Of a stretch of DNA of 64,000 bases, positions 11,448 to 20,953 are shown piece by piece. How positions within the stretch are numbered: position 1 is the first letter of the stretch; each line of letters starts with the position of its first letter. Under the pieces are notes generated by a model. That model saw nothing but the letters and a program-made list of their open reading frames with translations, was not told the origin of the DNA and searched no databases. The DNA lies in assembly GCF_001747105.1 (NCBI RefSeq), contig NZ_MDGQ01000005.1, forward strand, positions 868,001-932,000, read 5' to 3'. A program made the position numbers and the translations under genes. The DNA is from Roseivirga misakiensis. Its GTDB lineage: Bacteria; Bacteroidota; Bacteroidia; Cytophagales; Cyclobacteriaceae.

Positions 11448-12728
11448 ATGAATATACGAACACTAACTATAATTGCTGGCCTGCTAGTGGCCGTGATTAT
11501 TTTCTTCATTACCAAGGTTAACAAAGGCTCATCTGATCTTCGTGACGTATACATAGAGGTCCAAAGAGGGGAGTTTAGGTCTGAAGTAATCGCTTCTGGA
11601 GAACTCTTTGCGAAAAGCTCTGTAGATATTATTGGGCCAGATGGGATGCAATCCGCTGGTATTTTTCAAACTAAGATCGAACATATTATTGAGGAGGGTA
11701 CTGTAGTTGAAAAAGGCGACTATGTTGCTCGTTTGGATCAATCTGAATTAGGAACAAGAAGGCAGCAAAGAATGAGTGATTTAACAGTGAGTACTTCCCA
11801 ATTCACTCAGGCAAAACTGGATTCAGCTATCGAACTTAGAAAGGCACGAGATGGCATGGATAAGATGCAATTCGATATCCAAAAGAAGCGATTGATCTTA
11901 AATAATTCTCAGTTTGAGCCTCCGGCGGTCGTTACTGAGAAGAAGATGGATTTAGAGCGTGCGGAGAAGCAATACAATCAAGAGCTTGAAAATTATGAGC
12001 TGCAAAGGCAAAAGTCTATCGCAAAAATGGCGGCGGCTGAAGCGAAGATGAATGACGATAAGTCTAAGTTGGATGCTTTGTTAGCGCTACAGCAAAAGTT
12101 CACCATTTTGGCTACTGAACCTGGTATGCTAATCTATAGAAGAGATTGGCGAGGTAATAAGTTGGGTGTTGGTGCTCAAGTAAATGCATGGGATCCCGTT
12201 GTGGCTACCTTACCAGATTTAACCAAGATGGTGTCTAAAACCTATATCAACGAGGTAGATATCAATAACGTCAAGAGAGGTCAGCAGGTGGATATAGGGC
12301 TAGACGCTTTCCCAGATAAACGATTAACGGGTAAAGTGATTGATGTAGCGAATATGGGTCAACAACGACCTAATTCAGACTCCAAAGTGTTTGAAATTTC
12401 TGTAGAAGTCTTTGAATCAGATACCACTTTACGTCCAGGCATGACGACCAGCAATAAGATTGTTTCTGAGGTTTTGGAGGATGTGGTTTTTATTCCCGTT
12501 GAAGCGGTGCATAGTCAGGGAGATTCATTAGTCTACGTCTTAGCCAGAGATGGAGGTAGTGCGGTAAGACAAGAAGTAAAATTGGGTAAATCAAATTCGG
12601 ACGAGGTTGTTGTTTTGAATGGTCTTGAGGAAGGGATGAAAATCTACCTTTCGGACCTTGAAGATATGGAGTCGAAGCCATTGAAGCTCCTTTCGAGTAG
12701 GAATAAAGCAATTGCCAAAAAGGATTAA
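11448..12728 (+). CDS. MacA/HlyD-like periplasmic adaptor (membrane fusion protein)
   Basis: The adaptor would link an inner-membrane ABC permease to an outer-membrane channel. It has 426 residues with an N-terminal membrane anchor (about 5-22), a first lipoyl half (GEFRSEVIASGELFAKSSVD), a long coiled-coil hairpin (about 105-210, rich in Lys, Glu and Gln) and a beta-barrel region (PDLTKMVSKTYINEVDINNV). The membrane-proximal domain contains FIPVEAVHSQGDSLVYVL. Only 2 nt separate it from the permease gene, so they form one unit. Confidence 0.85.
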   Translation: MNIRTLTIIAGLLVAVIIFFITKVNKGSSDLRDVYIEVQRGEFRSEVIASGELFAKSSVDIIGPDGMQSAGIFQTKIEHIIEEGTVVEKGDYVARLDQSELGTRRQQRMSDLTVSTSQFTQAKLDSAIELRKARDGMDKMQFDIQKKRLILNNSQFEPPAVVTEKKMDLERAEKQYNQELENYELQRQKSIAKMAAAEAKMNDDKSKLDALLALQQKFTILATEPGMLIYRRDWRGNKLGVGAQVNAWDPVVATLPDLTKMVSKTYINEVDINNVKRGQQVDIGLDAFPDKRLTGKVIDVANMGQQRPNSDSKVFEISVEVFESDTTLRPGMTTSNKIVSEVLEDVVFIPVEAVHSQGDSLVYVLARDGGSAVRQEVKLGKSNSDEVVVLNGLEEGMKIYLSDLEDMESKPLKLLSSRNKAIAKKD

Positions 12729-12730
12729 GA

Positions 12731-14065
12731 ATGATCCGTAATATATTATTGAATGCAGCTATTGCTGCGGAGGCAGTTTTGGCCAATAAAGTACGTTCAC
12801 TACTCACAGCTTTAGGGATAATTTTTGGTGTAGCTGCGGTAATCGCCATGTTAGCCATCGGTGCAGGTGCTCAAAAAGAGATTCTAGAACAGATTGAGTT
12901 GGTCGGGGTAAATAATATTGTAATTAACCCGATTGTTGAGCAAAGCGAAGGCGAATTGGAAGCCGAAGAAGGTACAGTTGGTACAAAAGAATCGAAAAAG
13001 AACCTGTCGCTGGGGCTTAATTTCATGGATGTTGAAAGTATAAAGCGAATAGTGCCAGGTATAGATGCTATCAGTCCAGAAATAGTTCTAGATACCGAAT
13101 TGAGCAGAAATGGCTTTAGAAGAACAGCTAAGTTAGTAGGTGTGGAAAATACTTATTTTGACATCTCTGGTTTTAAACTTGACGAAGGTGATTTCTTTAA
13201 TTCTGAACATCTCAAGAAAGGAGTTCCTGTTTGTATTATTGGTAAGGCCTTAAAGGCTAAATTCTTCAGTAGGGAAGAACCAATTGGTAAGTATATTAAG
13301 GTTGGCCGACATTGGTTGAAAGTTATTGGCGTACTAGAGGAGCGCATTATTTCAGACCAGAGTATTTCTAATTTGGGGATTCGGGACTATAATATGGATG
13401 TCTACACGCCATTAAGCACAGCACTTATACGGTATGAAAATAGACTGATGGTTACCAATTCGCTTATTCAAGAAGCGAGAAGAAACCGGAATAGGAATCA
13501 AGGAGCTGTAAATTATCATCAGCTTGATAGGCTTGTGATTAAGGTGGCTAATACTGAGCAAATTAGTGCTGTAGCTCAAATTATCTCGAAGATGCTCAGT
13601 CGAAAACATAGTGAAGTTGTTGATTACGAGATCACGATTCCAGAATTGCTCTTGAAGCAACAACAACGTACAAAAAACATCTTTAATTACGTGCTTGGGG
13701 GTATTGCGGGAATCTCTCTACTCGTGGGTGGTATTGGTATTATGAACATTATGTTAGCTTCTGTTTTGGAGCGTATTAAGGAAATTGGTCTTAGACTTTC
13801 GTTGGGGGCTAAGAAGCTGGATATCGTATATCAGTTTTTATTAGAGGCTATTATGATCAGCTTTTCTGGTGGAACGGTAGGAGTTATTCTGGGATTAGCA
13901 ATAGCCTTTGGTATTTCAGAATTAGCAAATATTCCTACGATTGTAAGTGGTTTCTCTATCGTTTTATCCTTTGGAGTAGCGGTTACTGTTGGCATAATTT
14001 TTGGTATTACACCTGCTAAAAGAGCAGCCAGTCAGGACCCGATAACTTCATTGAGATATGAGTAA
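12731..14065 (+). CDS. MacB/FtsX-like ABC transporter permease (no ATPase domain)
   Basis: This 444-residue permease has one N-terminal membrane helix with the family pattern LANKVRSLLTALGIIFGVAAVIAMLA, a periplasmic MacB-type core domain (about 50-310) and three C-terminal helices (about 320-440). The last part has the typical LGGIAGISLLVGGIGIMNIM and ERIKEIGLRLSLGAKKLDI. Classical MacB carries its own nucleotide-binding domain. Here it is absent, and no ABC ATPase gene follows, so a separately encoded ATPase must power it. The adaptor gene is directly upstream. Confidence 0.88.
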   Translation: MIRNILLNAAIAAEAVLANKVRSLLTALGIIFGVAAVIAMLAIGAGAQKEILEQIELVGVNNIVINPIVEQSEGELEAEEGTVGTKESKKNLSLGLNFMDVESIKRIVPGIDAISPEIVLDTELSRNGFRRTAKLVGVENTYFDISGFKLDEGDFFNSEHLKKGVPVCIIGKALKAKFFSREEPIGKYIKVGRHWLKVIGVLEERIISDQSISNLGIRDYNMDVYTPLSTALIRYENRLMVTNSLIQEARRNRNRNQGAVNYHQLDRLVIKVANTEQISAVAQIISKMLSRKHSEVVDYEITIPELLLKQQQRTKNIFNYVLGGIAGISLLVGGIGIMNIMLASVLERIKEIGLRLSLGAKKLDIVYQFLLEAIMISFSGGTVGVILGLAIAFGISELANIPTIVSGFSIVLSFGVAVTVGIIFGITPAKRAASQDPITSLRYE

Positions 14066-14180
14066 ATTTAGTTGATTATCAGGCTTTTATTATCTTGTGT
14101 TGTTTTAATAATGAAACTCTCGGGTTGGTCTAGATGTGATTGGCTTCTTGTTTACTGAGTATTCATTAACCCCGAATGAT

Positions 14181-14771
14181 ATGAGAAAGACTGTATTAGC
14201 AATATTTGGACTGGCGTTGGTTTTAAATTTTTCTTTAGCTCAAGAGGCGACCTATTTTGAAGAAAAGGAAAAGACTAAGAAAGAACTTCGTAAGGAGAAG
14301 AAAGAGGAGAAAGCTAAGTTAAGAGAAGAAAAACAGGCCGTTGGTGTGAAGTTGATTGAGTCTCGAGACTTTGTATTAATGGCCAAAACAATAAATGGGG
14401 TAAATGGAGCTACAGTTCCTGTTCGTGAAACAATGAATTTTGTTCGTATAGATAAAGGGACAGTTACAGTTCAATACGGTGAACCAGGACGATCGGGAGG
14501 AGCCAATGGCCTCGGAGGTGTGACTTTTAAAGGACGTATCCAGAATTTTAGAGTAAGTGATAAGGGAGGAAGGAAAGGCTATAATGCGATTCTCAATTTT
14601 ACTAGCCCACTAAATGCAAATATTATGAGTGTAAGCATCTTTATTTGGGGTGACAAAGCTCAAGCCAGATTCTTTAATGGAGAGCGGAATGTTACTTTCG
14701 ACGGAAAGTACGCTAAAGCATCTGAAACTAAACTCTGGGAATCCAGTTTAAATAATGTAAGTCGTAACTAA
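14181..14771 (+). CDS. Exported DUF4251-like protein 1
   Basis: The protein has 196 residues when started at the ATG at 14181, which gives a clean signal peptide ending at LALVLNFSLAQEA. A highly charged Lys/Glu stretch follows (about 25-50), then a beta-rich domain with SRDFVLMAKTINGV, NFVRIDKGTVTVQYGEP and LGGVTFKGRIQNFRV. This layout matches the Bacteroidota DUF4251 family, whose role is unknown. The upstream in-frame ATG at 14136 would spoil the signal peptide. A homologous gene lies 25 nt downstream. Confidence 0.75.
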   Translation: MRKTVLAIFGLALVLNFSLAQEATYFEEKEKTKKELRKEKKEEKAKLREEKQAVGVKLIESRDFVLMAKTINGVNGATVPVRETMNFVRIDKGTVTVQYGEPGRSGGANGLGGVTFKGRIQNFRVSDKGGRKGYNAILNFTSPLNANIMSVSIFIWGDKAQARFFNGERNVTFDGKYAKASETKLWESSLNNVSRN

Positions 14772-14796
14772 ATATTTAACATTCAACCAAAAGCAT

Positions 14797-15399
14797 ATGA
14801 AAGTAAAGCACACACAAATTGTCGTTTTTAGTCTTTGTTTCATGATTTCAATAGGGCTTCAGGCTCAGGTTGAAAGTGAGGCTAAGCCACTTACAAAAAA
14901 AGAATTAAGAGCCAAGCGTAAAAAAGCAAAAGAGATAGAAAAGCTAAATAGACTAAGCGAAATCAGACGTAAGGCGAAAGAGCTATTAATAAATAAAGAT
15001 TTTGTCATTAAGGACGATGGAAGGTCTGGGGTTTCTGGAACCGCTTCGTTCTTTAAAATTCATGGAGATACTGTAACAATCCAGACTTGGTCAAATGGAC
15101 AGACGGGTACTTCACTCGATTATCGCCGCGGAGCAAGAAAGGTTGTTGGAGATATCTTCAATTATGAGATTATCGATAATGGCCCGGAAAAGCCATTACA
15201 GGTATTTATCAACTTTATTGAACGCCTTACCTTTTCCCAGCAGACAGCTACTGTTTATGTTTTTGGTAAAAGGGTAGAAGCCGCAGGAATTAGAGGATAT
15301 TTCTCAAGCGTTGCTGATGCCAATATCTGGGAAACGGGAATTCTCTCATCTAATAGGGGGACTCGAATTCAGCGGGCACGATCTTTAGGTGGTAACTGA
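14797..15399 (+). CDS. Exported DUF4251-like protein 2 (paralogue of its neighbour)
   Basis: This 200-residue protein shares the plan of the preceding gene: a signal peptide (to about LQAQVES), a basic charged helix (KKELRAKRKKAKEIEKL), then INKDFVIKDD, a beta segment HGDTVTIQTWSNGQTG and a glycine-rich C-terminal half. The two are diverged tandem copies. An intrinsic terminator follows, so the pair forms its own unit. Function unknown. Confidence 0.75.
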   Translation: MKVKHTQIVVFSLCFMISIGLQAQVESEAKPLTKKELRAKRKKAKEIEKLNRLSEIRRKAKELLINKDFVIKDDGRSGVSGTASFFKIHGDTVTIQTWSNGQTGTSLDYRRGARKVVGDIFNYEIIDNGPEKPLQVFINFIERLTFSQQTATVYVFGKRVEAAGIRGYFSSVADANIWETGILSSNRGTRIQRARSLGGN

Positions 15400-15434
15400 T
15401 AAATCCTCATCTTTCATAAAATTAGATTCATAAA

Positions 15435-15458
15435 AAAAGGCCTCATTTGAGGCCTTTT
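15435..15458 (+). terminator. Intrinsic terminator after the DUF4251 pair
   Basis: A 10-bp perfect stem (15435-15444 with 15449-15458) with a 4-nt loop is preceded by an A run and ends in four T. It closes the plus-strand unit. Confidence 0.8.
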
Positions 15459-15593
15459 CTGATTGCACAAAGTCAACGGTCAACATGGGCTCTGCGGTGG
15501 AAAATGGATTGACCAGTCAGGTTTTCTTGGCTGATCAGTTGTTATTACTACAGGTCTTAAATTAAACCCTATATTTGTTATTGTCGAAAGGCG

Positions 15594-15622
15594 AAAAAAA
15601 ACTGGTTCTCGTATAGAACCAG
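15594..15622 (-). terminator. Intrinsic terminator of the susCD unit
   Basis: An 8-bp stem (15602-15609 with 15615-15622) with a 5-nt loop is followed, in the minus-strand direction, by a run of about seven U (plus-strand A run from about 15594). It lies about 300 nt past the susD stop, so the 3' untranslated region is long. Confidence 0.8.
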
Positions 15623-15674
15623 CTCTCTAAACAAATTACATACTGACTAAACGAAAGCAAAGTATGTCTCTTTC

Positions 15675-15728
15675 GTACCCCTAATCCAAGGTTTTGGTTT
15701 ATTCTTGAACCTTGGATTATTCGGGTAC
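15675..15728 (-). other. Long interrupted hairpin in the susD 3' region
   Basis: A perfect 12-bp stem (15682-15693 with 15708-15719) closes a 14-nt loop. A second 6-bp stem (15675-15680 with 15723-15728) extends it across a small asymmetric internal loop. No U tract follows, so it is more likely an mRNA-stabilising or protein-binding structure than a terminator. Confidence 0.6.
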
Positions 15729-15884
15729 TTTTTTCTTTAATTATTAGGAACCTAGTTGCTAGTTTAAGGCGCTGATCTTTTATCAATGAAGGGTAATTTG
15801 TTTCCCTTTATTATTATCTCAGTTATTAGTTCTTAATGATTAAAATGTACACTTAGTTACCTTCCTTAGTCATCAATAATTTTG

Positions 15885-15913
15885 AATATGGAGGGCTATT
15901 AACCCTCCATATT
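15885..15913 (-). other. 11-bp hairpin directly after susD
   Basis: A perfect 11-bp stem (15885-15895 with 15903-15913) has a 7-nt loop and lies 14 nt past the susD stop. No U tract follows on either strand. Its likely role is to protect the 3' end of the coding region from exonucleases. Confidence 0.55.
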
Positions 15914-15926
15914 GATCCTTATTAAA

Positions 15927-17468
15927 TCAAGAACCATCAGGGTTTCCAAGTCCCCCGAAAGTATATATTTCTTGCCCTAGCGCTTCTAATTCAGAAGCTG
16001 GGACAGGAATACTCAATGGCGTACCAGGTGTTAGTTTGTAGTCTTTGTAAGTCGTAATCCTACGTGCTAAATACCCGTTTGTGGCAGAATGCCAGCTAAG
16101 CTCTACTAATCGCTCATAAGTCACTTGTCTTAGTAACTCCTCGTCAGATTCTGTTCCTAAAAGGGCAGGTAAACCGCCTCTTCCAACTCTTGAATCGTTA
16201 ATCAATTGAGCTGCTTCGGCTTTATTACCACCTGTTCTAATGAGAGCTTCTGCTCTCAATAAATTGTTTTCGGTGAGTGTAAAGTGAGGCATTGGACCTA
16301 CCAAGTTGTCATTTACGAAGTAGATGTATCGGCTATAACTATAATTGCCAAATATGTAAAAACCACGATCTGACCTAAATGGTACACTACTGTTATAGGT
16401 AAAATCAGTAAGTAGCCTTTGGTCTCGAGGTGCAGTAATCTCAGGGTAAGACAATACGTTGTCTTGCCAAGGGTATGGTGCAGTCGGGTGATTCGGGTCT
16501 GTATCGGCAGCATTTTGAATGTCTCTACCACCACTACCACCTTCCATCATATTGATCAGGCGTTGAGAAGCGCGTACCCAACCAGAAAACTGGCCATTTC
16601 TTAGAGCACGTGTCCACCATTGGTTACCGCCATCTCCAATAGGAGCTATATCAGCAGTAATGCCATTAGTCGTCAATTGAAGTACTTCGCTCCAGTCTGT
16701 TTCATTCACAGTCTGTTCAGCGTTTCTAGCAGAAAAAGCCTCAATTTTCGCGGCATAAGAACGTGCAAAACGTGCTGCCTCAGCAGCTGGTAGTGTCACG
16801 CCATTAAATCCATTGAAGTTAATGTTTGGGTTTGAGTCAAAGAGGTCGGCTGCCTCAAGGAACCTTGCCTTCGCTGCATCAGCACATTCTCGATAGTTTT
16901 GAAACTCTAAAGATCCCAATTCGTCATCGGTGAGCTCTTCACTGACGATAAAGCCTCTATCAAAGATTAATGATACCCATCCTAGTGCTAGACCTTGCAT
17001 CATACGAGCATTGGCAAGTACAACGGCGGTATTGTCTTCTCCTGTAACAGGGTCAATTGCTCTACCTTCGAAGTTAGAGTTCATAACCTTTAGTACATCA
17101 TTTACAGGTCCTATTGAATTGTAAATTCCCCTCCAAGGGTTTCTATTTACCAATCGGGTAGAAGCAGTGTTAGAGTTTACAAAAGGTCTTGGTGGTATCC
17201 TGCCACCATCAAACATGGCATAATTTGTCCATGATGATGAGAATACTTGAGCTGCAACACTCAAATACATGTTCGGGTATGATATCTGTGTTTGGTTCCA
17301 CCATTGCCCGTAAGCTCCCTGCACTAATGCAGGGAACTCACCGGGGTTGGCTAAAACGCCATTGATATCAAGGGCATTGAGGTTATCTACCTCAAGATCT
17401 TCACAGCTGACAAAACCTACTAGGGCGACGGCAGCTAATAAAGATTTTATGTTTTTTCTGAAATTCAT
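15927..17468 (-). CDS. SusD/RagB family nutrient-binding outer-membrane lipoprotein
   Basis: SusD-like lipoproteins sit on the cell surface as a lid on the SusC channel and bind the substrate. I chose the ATG at 17468, giving 513 residues with a basic N-terminus (MNFRKNIKS) and the lipobox GFVSC at residues 18-22. Upstream in-frame starts at 17501 (a TTG) and 17495 are less suitable. The protein has the helical TPR-like family content and a typical C-terminal part (NNLLRAEALIRTGGNKAEAA, ERLVELSWHSATNGYLARR). It follows susC within 40 nt. The substrate cannot be told; no glycoside hydrolase lies nearby. Confidence 0.9.
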   Translation of the reverse strand: MNFRKNIKSLLAAVALVGFVSCEDLEVDNLNALDINGVLANPGEFPALVQGAYGQWWNQTQISYPNMYLSVAAQVFSSSWTNYAMFDGGRIPPRPFVNSNTASTRLVNRNPWRGIYNSIGPVNDVLKVMNSNFEGRAIDPVTGEDNTAVVLANARMMQGLALGWVSLIFDRGFIVSEELTDDELGSLEFQNYRECADAAKARFLEAADLFDSNPNINFNGFNGVTLPAAEAARFARSYAAKIEAFSARNAEQTVNETDWSEVLQLTTNGITADIAPIGDGGNQWWTRALRNGQFSGWVRASQRLINMMEGGSGGRDIQNAADTDPNHPTAPYPWQDNVLSYPEITAPRDQRLLTDFTYNSSVPFRSDRGFYIFGNYSYSRYIYFVNDNLVGPMPHFTLTENNLLRAEALIRTGGNKAEAAQLINDSRVGRGGLPALLGTESDEELLRQVTYERLVELSWHSATNGYLARRITTYKDYKLTPGTPLSIPVPASELEALGQEIYTFGGLGNPDGS

Positions 17469-17501
17469 AAATGTCTTGTTTAATGTTTGAAACATTTTCA
17501 A

Positions 17502-20500
17502 TTAGAAAGTAAGCGCTACAGATCCTGAGAAGGTTCTGATTAATGGGAATCCATAACCATCAAACCTTGCGTTGATTCCGCCATCCGTTGGATCAAATCC
17601 GCGATACTTTGCTGCTAAGAATAGGTTGTTGGCAATGAAGCTGAACTGGATTTTATTGAACACGTTTGTCATTCCAAGCTTTTCTAGCTGTGGTCCGCCA
17701 AGTTCGTAGTTCACAGATATCTCACGTAATCTAATGTGTGAAGCATCTTCAACATATTCAGCATTTAACCTTCTACCATTGTAGATAGACTGTCTGAACG
17801 CAGTCCAGTGTCTTTGACCTTCAGGTCTGTCAGCCTGATCGTAATCTGGACCTAAACCATCTCTATCAAGTGCTTGTAAACCAGAGTTATAAACATCACC
17901 ACCGATCTGCGCTTCCCATAACATATAAATGTTCATGTTTTTGTAGCGGAATGAACTTCTTAAACCAAGATTCAAATCAGGGCGTGCATTACCAATCACT
18001 AGCTCTTGCTCTTCTTCACCATCAGCGTTTACTAAAGGCACAACTCTTTCATCATTGGTATACTGAGTTCCCGCAGGAATCACGAATCCTAAGTCGTTGA
18101 TCTCATAATCGTCGAGGGTAGAAGTATTACCTAAACCAGCAAACTGGCCATTTAATACGATTCCGTTTTCGTCAACAGTAAGATCGGAAAGGGACTTAGC
18201 ATACTTTCTACCATACATTTGCGTAAGCTCGCTACCTTCTCTCCAGATACCAGCACCTGCAGCTAATACTTGTGGTGCGTTAAATTCTGTAATAGTTTGC
18301 TTCGTACGATCTGCTACTAAATCGAAGTTTAGTCCCATATCTTGCTTATTGATAGCAGTATAGCCTAATGTAAATTCAAAAGTGTTGGTCGATAGTGTAG
18401 CAGCATTTTGAACTTGTGTAGATCTACCACCTGTAGCCGCTACAGAAATCGGTACAGTAAGTACTTGATCTCTGTTTTCTTGTGCAGAATAGGAGGCAAG
18501 GAAATCGAACTTATCTAAGAACTTACCCGAAAGCGTGAATTCGGTCTCTGTTGTGATGTTCGGCTTCAGATTCGGGTTTGCGAGCTGCTGAGGGAACGAG
18601 ATTAAACCGTTATTCACGTTCGCAATTTCGAATCTATCATTGAAGAGAGGTCTACCACCCGCAGTACCTAGTGATGCCGAAAGTTTCAACTCCTGGAAGT
18701 AAGGAATATCAAAATCTTCGGTAATTCTATAAGCACCAGAGACTCTTGAGAACCACTGCCATCTTTCGTCTTCACCGAATAAAGATGAACCGTCATATCT
18801 CACAACCGCGTCCAAGATATACTTGTCTTTATAGTCACCGCCTACAGCGAATGTATAACTGTCAGACCTGATCTGAATATTTCTAGTATCGGTAACAGAG
18901 AAGAACTGATAGCCTAATCCACTTGTATCGGCAAGTGTTGCATTAAGGTTGTTAAAGTTGCTAAGTCCTAGGAAATCAGCATCTACTGAAAATCCTTCGT
19001 CTTGTCTGTCTTCATATTGATACTTAAGCGTCGATCTTAGGCTGACATCACCTAATTTCTTAACGTAAGTCAATGCACCACTTGCATTGATAGCAAAAGT
19101 TTGCGCAAAACCTCTGTCAATATCACCTTGGCCAGGGTCACCCACTACGGCTAGATAACCAGGGTTTTGGAAGTTGGTGCTGTTATCTTGTCGAGTATCA
19201 AAACCGAAAACCCCAGTGAATTTCAGGTCATCTGTGATTTGTAAATCGGCTTGTGCACTACTAATAAATCGCTTTCTAACTCTTTCAGACTCATTATTGC
19301 TTAATACATAAAATGGATTAAAGAATGAGTCTAAAATGAATGAGTTAGCATCATAATTAAATGGACTACCATCTTCTTCATTTGGAGCGAACCAATCTGC
19401 ATCTGGCGAAGCAAAAATAAGACTACCAATGTTTCGAGGTCTCGTATCATCTCTATCCCAGATGTATTTTGATCTTATTTTAAGTTCAAATCTATCTGAG
19501 AAGTTTTGATCCATTGCCAGAGAGAAGTTATATCTCCTGTTACCTTCGTGAAGATCAATACCACCCGAAGCATTTTGTTGTTCGAAAGAAACACTTACAC
19601 TTCCATTAGCGGTTCTATTGCTTAGTCTCACGTAATTAGTAAGTGAAGTACTTCCATTGAAAAAGTCTTCCAGGTGATCTCTATATCTAGAGAAAGGAAC
19701 TTCATTGATCGATGGGTTTCTATCTAGTGCTAGCCCATCTGCATCTGTAATGATGTCACCATTAGCGTCTACTTGCTTGTTATGGAATCTAGCCTTTTCT
19801 GGGTGACGTCCTTTGTAGGTGTTTTCAGACCTTACTTCACTTCTGAAGAAAACTCTTGTTTGCCCAACATCAAGGTTACTACCTGATCTCGTATAAATAG
19901 CAATTACACCATTTGCCGCTCGAGAACCATAGAGTGTAGCAGCTGAGGCCCCTTTCAGGATTTCATAGCGTTCAATATCTTGAACGTTCACATCAGAAAG
20001 ACTGCCTTCTAAAATTGCCCCATCTAAAAGAATTAGTGGACCATTTCCTGTTCTCAAGTTTGTAGCACCTCTTAAAAGTATTTGAGGGCCTTGGCCAGGA
20101 ACATCACTTGGAGCAATTCTTAATCCCGCTACTTTACCAACAAGTGCATTACCTGCATTAGTGGCAGGTGCTTTTGTCAGTGTTTCGGCGCTTAAGCTTG
20201 CTACTGAAAATGACAGCTTTTCCCTTGGCGTTGCCGCAGCCACACCTGTTACGATAACCTCGCCGAGATTCTTAGTGTCGGGGTTAATAACTACATTAAT
20301 TACTGCTCTCGTTCCAATTACCTCTTCTCTGGTTTCGAAACCGATATACCTAAATACTAGTGTACCACCTTCGTCCGGTACATTTAAACTATACTTACCA
20401 TCTAAGTCAGTTTGTGTACCGTTAGTTGTACCCTTCAGGAAAACATTTACACCTACTAGTGGCTCATTATCTTCTGAACTGACAACTCGCCCCGTAATAG

Positions 20501-20912
20501 TTTGTACTACTTGTTCGACAACTGTTACGCGATCGGTAGGGGAGGTAGAATTTTTAGAAATCTGAGCAACAGAGATGCTTTTATCGATTTGCTTGAAATT
20601 CAACGCTGCCTTTTGAGAAATCGACTCAAGGATATCCGCTACGGTGTATTCTCCCTTTGGTAAAGAAATTCTGACTCCCTTTTTGATGTCTTTCTTCTTG
20701 TAGAAGAATTTGAAAGGAGTGAGGCTTTCAAGATTAGTAAGCGTTTGGGCAATTGAAGCCTCTCGTAGTTCTAAGCTAACTTTATATTCTCTAATGCTTT
20801 GAGCACTAGTAGTGTTAGCAAAAATCGATGATATTAATATCATCTGAAGTAGCATTCCATACAGAATATACTTCACGCTCCGCTGCAACGAAGCACTGTA
20901 TATATTTTTCAT
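17502..20912 (-). CDS. SusC/RagA TonB-dependent outer-membrane transporter with STN signalling domain
   Basis: This receptor imports a ligand with its SusD partner and signals to an anti-sigma factor. With the ATG at 20912 it has 1136 residues. In order these are a signal peptide (ending near NTTSAQ), an STN secretin/TonB short N-terminal domain (about 40-115), and a carboxypeptidase-regulatory-like domain (ITGRVVSSEDNEPLVGVNVF). Then come the plug (ILLDGAILEGSLSDVNVQDI, LKGASAATLYGSRAANGVI) and a beta-barrel that ends in an aromatic residue (SVALTF). The STN domain is the mark of transducers that act through FecR, encoded just upstream. The start at 20957 would lie inside an intergenic hairpin and lacks a signal peptide start. 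Confidence 0.93.
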   Translation of the reverse strand: MKNIYSASLQRSVKYILYGMLLQMILISSIFANTTSAQSIREYKVSLELREASIAQTLTNLESLTPFKFFYKKKDIKKGVRISLPKGEYTVADILESISQKAALNFKQIDKSISVAQISKNSTSPTDRVTVVEQVVQTITGRVVSSEDNEPLVGVNVFLKGTTNGTQTDLDGKYSLNVPDEGGTLVFRYIGFETREEVIGTRAVINVVINPDTKNLGEVIVTGVAAATPREKLSFSVASLSAETLTKAPATNAGNALVGKVAGLRIAPSDVPGQGPQILLRGATNLRTGNGPLILLDGAILEGSLSDVNVQDIERYEILKGASAATLYGSRAANGVIAIYTRSGSNLDVGQTRVFFRSEVRSENTYKGRHPEKARFHNKQVDANGDIITDADGLALDRNPSINEVPFSRYRDHLEDFFNGSTSLTNYVRLSNRTANGSVSVSFEQQNASGGIDLHEGNRRYNFSLAMDQNFSDRFELKIRSKYIWDRDDTRPRNIGSLIFASPDADWFAPNEEDGSPFNYDANSFILDSFFNPFYVLSNNESERVRKRFISSAQADLQITDDLKFTGVFGFDTRQDNSTNFQNPGYLAVVGDPGQGDIDRGFAQTFAINASGALTYVKKLGDVSLRSTLKYQYEDRQDEGFSVDADFLGLSNFNNLNATLADTSGLGYQFFSVTDTRNIQIRSDSYTFAVGGDYKDKYILDAVVRYDGSSLFGEDERWQWFSRVSGAYRITEDFDIPYFQELKLSASLGTAGGRPLFNDRFEIANVNNGLISFPQQLANPNLKPNITTETEFTLSGKFLDKFDFLASYSAQENRDQVLTVPISVAATGGRSTQVQNAATLSTNTFEFTLGYTAINKQDMGLNFDLVADRTKQTITEFNAPQVLAAGAGIWREGSELTQMYGRKYAKSLSDLTVDENGIVLNGQFAGLGNTSTLDDYEINDLGFVIPAGTQYTNDERVVPLVNADGEEEQELVIGNARPDLNLGLRSSFRYKNMNIYMLWEAQIGGDVYNSGLQALDRDGLGPDYDQADRPEGQRHWTAFRQSIYNGRRLNAEYVEDASHIRLREISVNYELGGPQLEKLGMTNVFNKIQFSFIANNLFLAAKYRGFDPTDGGINARFDGYGFPLIRTFSGSVALTF

Positions 20913-20953
20913 ATATTTGCTTGTGTTTTTAGTTAAACATATAGATAGTAAGT

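Larger units (their letters stand above)
15459..15926. other. Non-coding region downstream of susD with several hairpins
   Basis: This spacer of about 470 nt has no convincing gene. Read on the minus strand it is the 3' untranslated region of the susCD transcript. It holds an 11-bp hairpin just after the susD stop, a long interrupted hairpin at 15675-15728 and a terminator at 15594-15622, each listed separately. Confidence 0.6.

Noticed and set aside
12490-12858. 122-residue minus-strand frame across the adaptor-permease junction
   Set aside because: It is antisense to two recognised genes and includes the reverse of their conserved motifs.
15562-15786. 74-residue minus-strand frame downstream of susD
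   Set aside because: It contains the terminator and the long hairpin of the susCD 3' region, which explains the conserved-looking pattern better than a protein.
20161-20565. 134-residue plus-strand frame inside susC
   Set aside because: It is antisense to the plug and carboxypeptidase-like domains, is made of Ser/Thr/Val-rich low-complexity sequence, and has no support of its own.
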